Position numbers and translations under genes: made by a program
Assembly (NCBI RefSeq): GCF_000720725.1
Contig: NZ_JOCQ01000030.1
Span: 1 to 64,000 of the forward strand
Reading direction: 5' to 3'
From: Streptomyces rimosus subsp. rimosus
Lineage (GTDB): Bacteria > Actinomycetota > Actinomycetes > Streptomycetales > Streptomycetaceae
DNA length: 64,000 nucleotides
Notes under the pieces: generated by a model
Told to the model about the DNA's origin: nothing
Database searches by the model: none
The model's input: the letters and a program-made list of their open reading frames with translations, nothing else
Part shown: positions 9,134 through 15,863 of the stretch, one piece after another
Layout: each line of letters begins with the position of its first letter
Position numbering within the stretch: the stretch's first letter is position 1

Positions 9134-9304
9134 GCCCCCAGATGATGCCCCATGTGCGGGACGGGACGGCTGTCAGGTTCACACGGCCGTGGGCGGGGGA
9201 GGCGGGCTCCGCGGGACGGGCGGCGGGCGCGGACGGCCGCTTCCCGGGGGCGGGAACCCGACGGCCGCCCGCCCCCGGTGCTCACGTACTGCCCGCGCCC
9301 CTGG

Positions 9305-9604
9305 TCAGGTGTTGCTCGTACCCCAGTCGTCCGCATCGCCGCCGCGCTGCTCGCGCAGCGACCGGATGCGCGCGGCCACCGGCCCCGGCATCCGGTCCCC
9401 GACCTTCTCGGACACCTTGTCGAACGCCTTCGTGGCCACCTCGCGGCCGCCGAGGGCGGCGGACTCGGCGGTGTTCCGGACGGCCGGGTTCTGCGTGATC
9501 CGCCGGGCGCTCTTGCGGAGCTGCTCGTAGCGCTCCCGGCCGGCTTTGGTGCCGAGCACGTACCCGATGGCCAGTCCCGTCATGAACGTGAGCCGGTAGC
9601 GCAT
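9305..9604 (-). CDS. YtxH-like small membrane-anchored protein
   Basis: 99 aa from ATG 9604 with GGTGGAG upstream. One N-terminal hydrophobic segment (LTFMTGLAIGYVLGTKAGRE, residues 5-24) with the GYVLG-KAGRERYEQLR signature of actinobacterial YtxH-like proteins, then a charged amphipathic helix region and an acidic tail. Family members are linked to general stress in other bacteria, but function is not established. Monocistronic on the minus strand, about 170 bases downstream of the kinase start. A reading 102 codons longer exists upstream but has no support. Confidence 0.75.
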   Translation of the reverse strand: MRYRLTFMTGLAIGYVLGTKAGRERYEQLRKSARRITQNPAVRNTAESAALGGREVATKAFDKVSEKVGDRMPGPVAARIRSLREQRGGDADDWGTSNT

Positions 9605-9917
9605 CGTCGCTCCACCTTCCCTCTCGTCGGTCTCGCTCGCGCGCGCTGTGCGGTCGGTCCGCCGGTCTGTACTGCTCTGTACTGCACTGCTCTGTACTGC
9701 GCGCCTCCCGGCGGCTCCGCCGGGCCGTACGGCGCCTCTCCCCGCCGGTCCGCCGGGCTGTGCTGCCCGCCTACCCGCGGACCGGAAGATCATCCGGGAC
9801 CACCCGTGGCCATACCGATTGGCGGAGCACCCCCCTGCTTGCGCTAATGTATGTGCAGCAGCGAGCGCACGCCGTCCGGAGCCCCGGATCGGAGTGCATT
9901 CGAGGCACACAGAGCAA
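9605..9917. other. Intergenic region between ytxH-like gene and tRNA-Asn pair
   Basis: 313 bases with no credible gene. It must carry the promoters of the divergent ytxH-like gene and the tRNA-Asn pair. TAATGT at 9845-9850 could be a -10 for the tRNAs (TTGGCG at 9819-9824 lies 20 bases upstream, longer than ideal). It also holds a short direct-repeat cluster, listed separately. Confidence 0.5.
9666..9700. repeat. Three copies of TCTGTACTGC
   Basis: The decamer TCTGTACTGC occurs at 9666-9675, 9676-9685 and 9691-9700, the last two separated by ACTGC. It lies about 60-95 bases upstream of the ytxH-like start on the opposite strand. Role unknown. Confidence 0.8.
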
Positions 9918-9990
9918 TCCCCTGTAGCTCAATTGGCAGAGCAGCCGGCTGTTAACCGGCAGGTTACTGGTTCGAGTCCAGTCGGGGGAG
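9918..9990 (+). tRNA. tRNA-Asn (GTT), copy 1
   Basis: 73 bases folding as a full cloverleaf: acceptor TCCCCTG / CGGGGGA, D-arm GCTC...GAGC, anticodon stem GCCGG/CCGGC with loop CTGTTAA (anticodon GTT), T-arm ACTGG TTCGAGT CCAGT, discriminator G. No CCA is encoded. Confidence 0.97.
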
Positions 9991-9995
9991 CTCGG

Positions 9996-10068
9996 TCCCC
10001 TGTAGCTCAATTGGCAGAGCATTCGGCTGTTAACCGGAGGGTTACTGGTTCGAGTCCAGTCGGGGGAG
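9996..10068 (+). tRNA. tRNA-Asn (GTT), copy 2
   Basis: Near-identical to the first copy and five bases after it. It differs mainly in the anticodon stem (TTCGG/CCGGA, with one T-G pair) and first variable-loop base. Acceptor, D-arm and T-arm are the same. No CCA is encoded. Followed at once by an intrinsic terminator. Confidence 0.97.
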
Positions 10069-10080
10069 CAGGACGGAAGA

Positions 10081-10101
10081 GGCCCCCTCGGGGGCCTTTT
10101 T
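10081..10101 (+). terminator. Intrinsic terminator after the tRNA-Asn pair
   Basis: GGCCCC-CTCG-GGGGCC hairpin (10081-10096) followed by five T residues: a classic factor-independent terminator 12 bases after the second tRNA. Confidence 0.85.
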
Positions 10102-10217
10102 CCTGTGCGGACGGAACCGAACGCCCGGTGATCCAAGTCTTCTTGGACGAGCATGGCGGCCCAACGAGGACCCACCCGCGCAGCAGATCGTATGAGCGGC
10201 TATGCTGCGGCAGACGG

Positions 10218-10235
10218 CGCGCACAAATGTGCGCG
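10218..10235. repeat. Inverted repeat upstream of the CAU tRNA
   Basis: CGCGCACA-AA-TGTGCGCG is a perfect 8-bp inverted repeat centred 21 bases before the tRNA. As RNA it would form a 7-bp stem with an AAAT loop; as DNA it could be a protein-binding site. No T run follows. Confidence 0.6.
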
Positions 10236-10247
10236 GCGCGCCGTTTC

Positions 10248-10321
10248 GGGGCGGTAGCTCAGCCGGTTAGAGCAGCGGACTCATAATCCGTCGGCCGTGG
10301 GTTCGAGTCCCACCCGCCCCA
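10248..10321 (+). tRNA. tRNA-Met (CAT anticodon; elongator or Ile2 type)
   Basis: 74 bases: acceptor GGGGCGG / CCGCCCC, D-arm GCTC AGCCGGTTAGA GAGC-like, anticodon stem GCGGA/TCCGT with loop CTCATAA (anticodon CAT), T-arm GTGGG TTCGAGT CCCAC, discriminator A, and an encoded CCA at 10322-10324. It pairs fully at position 1-72, so it is not the initiator. Whether it is elongator Met or lysidine-modified Ile cannot be settled by eye. Confidence 0.9.
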
Positions 10322-10324
10322 CCA

Positions 10325-10939
10325 GAAAAATCGATCTGACCTGCGGGAACGCGAAGATCGTGGACTGTCGTGGCTGCGATTCGCCTGCGGGCCCCGCAGC
10401 CCGAGTCCGCGGCCGGAGTCCCGCTCGCCGGGTCGCTGCTCAAGGCAGCACCGCAGGCACGACTCCCTGGATCTCTCGAACCCCGGGGCGGTGCTGTCGC
10501 CGTTGGCCTCGGATCGCCACCGGAAACGCCCTGCGCGAGATCTCGTGGTGTGCGTGGCGGGGACTCGTGCGGTGGGCCAGGATGTTCCCCCGGACCACTG
10601 CCGGGTTTGTGGCTCGCGCGAGCGTCCCGGACCGGCCTGCCCGGTCGGCGTGAGCCGGGTCGGTGGAGCCTCCCGGCCTTCACATGCCCGCCGCCGTTGC
10701 CGTCACCGCTCCAGGATCCCGGACCGGCCCATGCAGCCCCTGGCCCCCCGGAGCGCTCTTGACGCCGATCACTTTGCGGGATGCGGGCTGTGGCGGGCCC
10801 GGTTGTCGGGGCGGTGCGGACACGACGCCGGTCCCGACCGTTCGGCATGAGCGGTCGGGACCGGCTGGATGTGTCACCGCGTGTGCCGTCGTGGCGCGGT
10901 CGGCGATCCGGAGGTGCCGCTCCTCAGCGGAAGGATGCG
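10325..10939. other. Gene-free stretch after the CAU tRNA
   Basis: 615 bases with no credible gene on either strand: open readings exist but are Arg/Pro/Gly-rich, lack ribosome binding sites and show no family features. The only structure I see is a long perfect hairpin at 10828-10864, listed separately. Confidence 0.5.
10828..10864. terminator. Perfect 13-bp hairpin, probable terminator of the minus-strand pair
   Basis: CCGGTCCCGACCG and its exact complement CGGTCGGGACCGG flank an 11-base loop. It lies 76 bases beyond the stop of the minus-strand membrane-protein gene and has no T tract on either side, as is common for Streptomyces terminators. Confidence 0.55.
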
Positions 10940-11377
10940 CTAGGGAGCCTTCTTGAGGACGAACTTCTCCTCGGTGTCCGCGGACACCGAGAGGTACAGG
11001 CCTTTCTTGGCTCCTTGGCCGTAGGCGCCCACTTCGAGAGTGGTCTTCTCCGCGGGGCCTGTGCGGAGCGTAACTTTGATCATTTGGTTCGCGAGAGAGG
11101 TGTGCCTCTTGCCCATGGACCATGTGCCACTGCCGCTGGCGGTGCCGGTCACAGCACTGGCAGACCCGTCGAAACTTGAAGGCACCTTTTCTCCGGTCAC
11201 CGACCCGTCCTCGCGCACGGTCAGCCGTGCTCCGCCGGGACCGGCCCAGGACCCGACGAAGTCACCGCGCTCCGCCTTGAACGGCTCCGAGTCACGGATG
11301 AGGAAGAACATCAGGACCCCGCCGACGACCAGCGCCAGCACCGAGGCCGCAATCGCCAGCTGAGTTATTTTCTTCAT
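10940..11377 (-). CDS. Small membrane-anchored protein coupled to the ALF-repeat gene
   Basis: 145 aa. Its ATG (11377-11375) overlaps the TGA of the ALF-repeat gene by 4 bases, so the two are translationally coupled. One N-terminal membrane helix (QLAIAASVLALVVGGVLMFF, residues ~6-25) is followed by an outside domain of ~115 residues rich in Gly, Thr and Val with alternating polarity (FVGSWAGPGGARLTVREDGS..., SGSGTWSMGK), which looks like a small beta-barrel. No known family is recognised. Given the pairing with a very long secreted repeat protein it could be an anchor, a secretion partner or an immunity protein; this is inference only. Confidence 0.75.
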   Translation of the reverse strand: MKKITQLAIAASVLALVVGGVLMFFLIRDSEPFKAERGDFVGSWAGPGGARLTVREDGSVTGEKVPSSFDGSASAVTGTASGSGTWSMGKRHTSLANQMIKVTLRTGPAEKTTLEVGAYGQGAKKGLYLSVSADTEEKFVLKKAP

Positions 11378-14300
11378 TTGATGATCATATCCTCTTCCCA
11401 GTGCACTTCCTGCTTCAGTGTCTTTCCTGGGAGATTGAAGTAGTCCGCGCCCCTGGTGAGCGGATCGAGAATGTAATCCTCGATCTTTTCTCTCATCATC
11501 GGCGGGTGCAGGAAAGAGGTGATGTCGGTGGAGTTTTTGAGTGTGATCGAAATCCTGGTCTTCCCGCTCTTCGCGTCTCGCGAGATGACCTTGTAGTCGT
11601 AATTGTACGAGCCGACGAAGGTCGCGGAGGAAGTGCCGAACTTTCCGTCGGTCAGTGCGACCTTCACGTTGCCACTGAGGCCGAGCGTCAGAACGTCCGA
11701 GAAGTCGCTTCCCAGGCGCATCCACCCCTCCCCCTTCTGGCCCATGAGACTGTACCCGCCGTTCTTCCCTTCATACTTCCCGCTCTGCACTTGAGCGCCG
11801 ATCGCGACGCGGACATAGTCCATCGAGTGGTCATTGCGGAGCTGCTCGGTGAACTCGTCCCCGGCCTGGAAATACTCTGTCTCCCGGCCGATGCCGAGAA
11901 GCCACTGAAGCCCCAGGTTCAAGGCGGTCGGCTTCCCGTTCTTGTCATGGAGTGAGCTGGCGGAAAAAAGCTGACGCCAGAGCTGGAGAGCTGAGACCTC
12001 CTGTTCCGACAACCGTTTTTCAGCCACCCGGCACTGTTCTTCTTCTTGCCGGCGGCGCGCCTCTTCCTCCCGGATTTTGGCATCGAGGGTTGTGATGGTC
12101 CTGGTGTAGGCCTTCTCGGCGGCGGTGGCGTCCTGACCCGCGGCTATGGCCGAGGCGCGAGCCTGGCGCGCCGAGGCGTAGGCGGAGTCGGCGTCGGCAT
12201 TGGCCCGCATCGCGAACGTGGAAGCCCGGGACGCTTCGTACTCGGCCTTGGCGGCGTCACGTTCGGCCTGGGCGGCCGCGGCGTCGGCCACGCTCGCCGA
12301 CTTGGCTGCGGCCTTTGCCGATTCTTCGGCCTCCGTGGCGGATCTATCGGCATCCGCGGCGTACTTCTGAGCCAGCTTCTGCGAGGCGTCGGCGTTGTCC
12401 GCCGCCTCCTGGGCTTCGGTCGCCCGCCTATTGGCATTCGCCGCGATGACGGCGGCCTCGGCCGCGTTCTTCTGTGCGTTGGCGGCAGCGACGGCGGCTT
12501 CGGCGAGGAACTGCTGGATCACGGCGTTGTGGGCGGCGGTGAGCTGGTCGCTGCGGGCCATGGAGTACTGCTTGTTCTGGATGAATGCGTGCAGGGCTTC
12601 CGAGGTGCCCTCCAAGGCGACCCTGGCAGCAGCCTTTGTCTCGGCGCCGCCACTGCCCGCCAGCTTCGTGGCGGTGATGCGTTCGTCGTCCTCCTGGGCG
12701 GCGTACTGCCCTTCGCTCAGAAATGCGCGGATCTTGGCGATCGAGCCGTCCTTCAGCGCTGCCTGAGCCGCGGCCTTGAGCTGCGGCCCGCCGCTGGTCG
12801 CGAGCTGGGTGACGCGGATGCTGTAACCGGTGCGGGCTGCCTCGTCCGCGCCGGTGCGCAGGAATTCGCTGATCTGCTTCGCGTCTCCCTTGAGCGCTTC
12901 GTCCGCGGCCTTCCGGACATCTTCGTAGTTGCTGTTGACCGCGAGATTCTGCACGCGTACGCGTTCGTCCCGTTCGGCAGCCTGCTGCCAGCCGGTGCGC
13001 AGATATTCGGCGACGGCTTCGTCCGAGCCCGTCAGCGCTGCCATGGCGGCGGACCGGCTCCACGGGCTACCGGTTTTCATCGTGAGGACGGCGATCTTAC
13101 GGCCCTTGGCCGCGAGTTCCGCGCCCTTGTCCCCGGGGTTCTCGGCCTCGGAGAGCAGGCGCTTGACTTCTTCCTCGACGCCGCGTGCGGTCTCGGACTG
13201 CTTGGCCTGTTCCTTCTTCGCCAGCGCCTCGTCCTGCTTCTCGACCCTGGCCTTCTGAATCGCGGTGTCCGTCCGGGCCTTCAGCTCCTCGGCTTCGAGC
13301 TTGGCCGCGATGTCGTGCACGTCCTTGGCCTTGGCGACGGCCGCGGTCGCGGTGTCCGCGGCTTCCTTGGCCGCCGCGGAGTGCGCGTCGGCTTCCTTGG
13401 CGGCCGTGGCGGCTTCGCCGGCGTGTTCCGCCGCCTTCCTGGCGGCGGCCGCGGCGTTCCTGGCGTGCCGCGCCGCCGAGCCGGCCAGCTGACGTGCCTG
13501 CCCGGCCGCGTTGGCGGCTTCGTAAGCGAGGTCCCGGGCCGCGAGGGCGGCACGGCGCGACCTCTGGGCATGGCCGCGTGCGGTCGCGGCCCACTGCTTC
13601 GCCCTGGCGGCCTGGGCATTCGCCGTACCGGCGTAACTGCCGGCCTCGTCTGCCGCACCGGCGGCGGCGTCGGCGTTCTCGCTGGCCCGGTAGGCCGCGT
13701 CCGCGGCCGCGCCGGCCGCCTTTGCGGCCACTTCCACCTGCCGGGCCGCTTCCTGGGACGTCTCCGCCGCGGCTGCCGCGGTGTCGGCGTCCTCGGCTGC
13801 CCGGCGTGCGACCGAGGCCGTGCCGGCGTTGATCGCTGCGTTGCCGGCGGCGTCACGGGCCCGTGCTGCCGCCGCCGCGGCGGCGGATGCGGCGGATGCG
13901 GCCTTCGCGGCGGCGTCCGCCGCCATGCGGGCGGCGTAATTGGCGGCCTGAGCCGCGCTGATGGCCTCCTGAGCCGCGGATGCGGCCTGCTGCGCCGCGT
14001 CCGCCGCTCGCCCCGCCCAGCCCGCAGCCAGTTTGGCGTCCTGGCCGGCCGCCTTGGTCTCCTCACGTGCCTCGTCAGCTGCCTTTTTGGCCAGCTTGGA
14101 GGCCTCCTCCGCCCGGTCGCCGGCCTCCTTGGCCGCGGCGGTCTGCTGCTCGGCGACCTTGCCGGCTTCCTTGGCCTGCTGGGCCAGCTGCGACACGGTC
14201 GCCCGTTCGTGGTCGCGGTTGCGCGCGATGGTCTGTCCCACGGCGAGGAATTCGCGGACATCGTTCATCGAGCCCCGCAGCGCGGTCTTGGCGGCTTCCT

Positions 14301-14913
14301 TGGTCGCCGGTCCGCCGGCATTCATGATCTGCGTGACGCGCATCCGGTCGTCCGTGTCCCTGGCCGGGTACTGCTCCTGCTCCAGGAACTTGCGGACGTC
14401 GTCGGTCGAGCCGCGCAGCGCTGCAAGTCCGGCCTCTTTGACCGTCGGACCACCTGTCGTGGTGATCTTCGTGGCGCGCATGCGGAGATCGGACTCGGCC
14501 GGGTCCTTCCAGCCGTCCTTGAGGAACTTGACGACCTCTTCCTTGGATCCGGACTGCAGCGCGGTGAGGGCTGCCGCACGGACCATCACGCCGCCCGACT
14601 GGAACATCTGAGTAGCAGTGATGTTAAGATCAGTCAGTTCGGCGAAGGAAAACCCGGTGTCGAGGAATGCGCGGACGTCTTCGTCGGAGCCGAGCAGCGC
14701 CGCTTCAGCCGCAGCCTTGACGTTCGGGCCACCGGCCGACCATAACTCCACCACGCGGGCCCGGGAAGCATTGGGTGCCTCGGCGGCAATGGCAGGAGTT
14801 GTTCCGAGCAGGCCCGCGAGAAGCGCTGAGGGCAGCAGGTTCAAGCTCAGCAATCGTATTCCGAATCTATATCTCTTTTTTGTCCGCGCCGGGCGGCGCA
14901 GGCTTTTCTTCAT
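11374..14913 (-). CDS. Secreted ALF-repeat / alanine-rich coiled-coil protein with a distinct C-terminal module
   Basis: 1179 aa from ATG 14913 (AAGGA eight bases upstream). A basic start and hydrophobic stretch ending ATPAIAAEA-like (residues ~25-44) is a signal peptide. Then two blocks of ALF repeats (~45-235 and ~600-800), units of ~43 residues with AA-xALxGS-xDVRxFL-xG signatures, alternate with two very Ala-rich heptad coiled coils (~240-590 and ~800-965). The last ~200 residues (from LWRQLFSASSLHD) are different: beta-rich, full of Asn, Tyr, Lys and Thr, and encoded by DNA of clearly lower GC. No catalytic motif is recognised. The stalk-plus-variable-tip design recalls polymorphic surface or toxin proteins. 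A 145-aa membrane protein is coupled downstream. Confidence 0.8.
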   Translation of the reverse strand: MKKSLRRPARTKKRYRFGIRLLSLNLLPSALLAGLLGTTPAIAAEAPNASRARVVELWSAGGPNVKAAAEAALLGSDEDVRAFLDTGFSFAELTDLNITATQMFQSGGVMVRAAALTALQSGSKEEVVKFLKDGWKDPAESDLRMRATKITTTGGPTVKEAGLAALRGSTDDVRKFLEQEQYPARDTDDRMRVTQIMNAGGPATKEAAKTALRGSMNDVREFLAVGQTIARNRDHERATVSQLAQQAKEAGKVAEQQTAAAKEAGDRAEEASKLAKKAADEAREETKAAGQDAKLAAGWAGRAADAAQQAASAAQEAISAAQAANYAARMAADAAAKAASAASAAAAAAARARDAAGNAAINAGTASVARRAAEDADTAAAAAETSQEAARQVEVAAKAAGAAADAAYRASENADAAAGAADEAGSYAGTANAQAARAKQWAATARGHAQRSRRAALAARDLAYEAANAAGQARQLAGSAARHARNAAAAARKAAEHAGEAATAAKEADAHSAAAKEAADTATAAVAKAKDVHDIAAKLEAEELKARTDTAIQKARVEKQDEALAKKEQAKQSETARGVEEEVKRLLSEAENPGDKGAELAAKGRKIAVLTMKTGSPWSRSAAMAALTGSDEAVAEYLRTGWQQAAERDERVRVQNLAVNSNYEDVRKAADEALKGDAKQISEFLRTGADEAARTGYSIRVTQLATSGGPQLKAAAQAALKDGSIAKIRAFLSEGQYAAQEDDERITATKLAGSGGAETKAAARVALEGTSEALHAFIQNKQYSMARSDQLTAAHNAVIQQFLAEAAVAAANAQKNAAEAAVIAANANRRATEAQEAADNADASQKLAQKYAADADRSATEAEESAKAAAKSASVADAAAAQAERDAAKAEYEASRASTFAMRANADADSAYASARQARASAIAAGQDATAAEKAYTRTITTLDAKIREEEARRRQEEEQCRVAEKRLSEQEVSALQLWRQLFSASSLHDKNGKPTALNLGLQWLLGIGRETEYFQAGDEFTEQLRNDHSMDYVRVAIGAQVQSGKYEGKNGGYSLMGQKGEGWMRLGSDFSDVLTLGLSGNVKVALTDGKFGTSSATFVGSYNYDYKVISRDAKSGKTRISITLKNSTDITSFLHPPMMREKIEDYILDPLTRGADYFNLPGKTLKQEVHWEEDMIIK

Positions 14914-15253
14914 TTGTTGATCCTTGAATTTAGGGTGCGTTTCGGCACGGTGATCATAGCCACGTCCGGCGTCGAGACGACGAGAGAAGAGGGCTGGACG
15001 CCGTACGGGGTTGCGTCGAGAAGGTCACGGAAGTATCTCGCTGTGCGCAAGGTTGTACTGCGGCGGATCACGAAATCGTCACGCGACTCAACCATGGGTG
15101 CCGTCCCGACTCGGCGCCCCGGCGGGCCCCGGAGAATACTTCGGCAAGTCGGCGATCGGGCGCGAAATGGGGTGGTACTCTCCGGCGATCTCCCTTATCT
15201 CGCTATTACGCTCGGCTATCTGCCGGGACATGATTGCTGGAAGGAATCCTCTG
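14914..15253. other. Divergent intergenic region between the ALF-repeat gene and a secreted-protein gene
   Basis: 340 bases separating two divergent secreted-protein genes. It is noticeably less GC-rich than its surroundings and should hold both promoters. On the plus strand TATCTCGC, CTATTACG and GGCTATCT between 15195 and 15225 are possible -10 regions, none decisive. Open readings across it have no ribosome binding sites. Confidence 0.45.
14953..14958 (-). promoter_or_regulatory. Candidate -10 of the ALF-repeat gene
   Basis: On the minus strand TATGAT stands about 40 bases before the ATG of the ALF-repeat gene in an otherwise GC-rich context. No good -35 was found at 17-18 bases (TCGTCT is the nearest). 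Confidence 0.35.
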
Positions 15254-15787
15254 GTGATACCTCGCGTGCGTGGAAAGCTGCTTTCCGCCGGTGCTGTCAC
15301 AGCGGCCGTACTCGCCACGGGCCTGACGGCCTTGACGGGCGGGTACGCGGTGGCCGCGCCCGCGACGGGTGACGACGACCTTCCCCCGTACGCCGTCGAG
15401 ACGTTCGACTACCCGAACGCTGCGAAAATTCTGAAGGAACAGGGCATCACCCTCCGCAAGGGCGACGGCCACATCGTCCTCGCCGACTGCCTCGACCCCG
15501 CGGGCAAGGACATCCAGGTCTCCACCTCTCTCAGGCACCCGGGACAGACGGTGCCGGGCCGCTACTGCTTCAAGGTCACCGGGACGGGAAAGACCGGTTA
15601 CCTCGCACTGGAGGTCCCCCGGGTCTACAACGTCATGACGGGCGACGTCGCAGTCCAGGCCAGCCTCACCGCCGACAAGAAGACCGAGTCGGTGAACGTG
15701 GGCAAGAACGACATGAAGGGCTTCGACTCGACTGACGGCAAGCCCGACGGTTACCCGGTCCTGGTCGAGCTCCGCGTCACCGGCTGA
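15254..15787 (+). CDS. Secreted protein of unknown function
   Basis: 177 aa from GTG 15254, preceded by AAGGA with 8 bases spacing. An Ala-rich signal peptide (LLSAGAVTAAVLATGLTALTG, residues ~9-29) with an AVAAPA cleavage region leads to a ~140-residue acidic exported domain. Two cysteines (in ADCLDPAG and RYCFKVTG) could form a disulfide. No enzyme motif is visible. It lies 76 bases before the pseudoprotease/FG-GAP gene on the same strand, so the two may be co-expressed and act together outside the cell. Confidence 0.75.
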   Translation: MIPRVRGKLLSAGAVTAAVLATGLTALTGGYAVAAPATGDDDLPPYAVETFDYPNAAKILKEQGITLRKGDGHIVLADCLDPAGKDIQVSTSLRHPGQTVPGRYCFKVTGTGKTGYLALEVPRVYNVMTGDVAVQASLTADKKTESVNVGKNDMKGFDSTDGKPDGYPVLVELRVTG

Positions 15788-15863
15788 CCGCCCCTTGTCA
15801 CGCCCGACCTCCGGCTACGGGCACTGCCGTGGCCCGCACTTGAACTTAGACAGGAACATGCAC

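Noticed and set aside
9771..10175. Minus-strand peptides such as PDWTRTSNPPVNS across the tRNA genes
   Set aside because: They are translations of tRNA complement, a known false-positive pattern; the tRNA cloverleaves explain the sequence.
10248..10324. Integration site at the CAU tRNA for a mobile island (10325-24452)
   Set aside because: No integrase, excisionase or repeat of the tRNA 3' end was found downstream; the accessory nature alone does not show an island.
10491..10850. Small plus-strand gene in the gap after the CAU tRNA
   Set aside because: Arg/Pro-rich, no ribosome binding site, overlaps the long hairpin, and other frames look equally open.
12046..14745. An 899-aa plus-strand reading opposite the ALF-repeat gene
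   Set aside because: Mirror of a strongly Ala-biased sequence; Gly/Arg/Leu-rich, no motifs.
11500..14900. ALF-repeat gene as an Ala-rich misread
   Set aside because: Signal peptide, ALF units in register, a proper ribosome binding site and a coupled downstream gene support a real gene.
15011..15253. Longer N-terminal extension of the secreted protein
   Set aside because: The reading upstream of GTG 15254 has no ribosome binding site and would displace the signal peptide from the N terminus.
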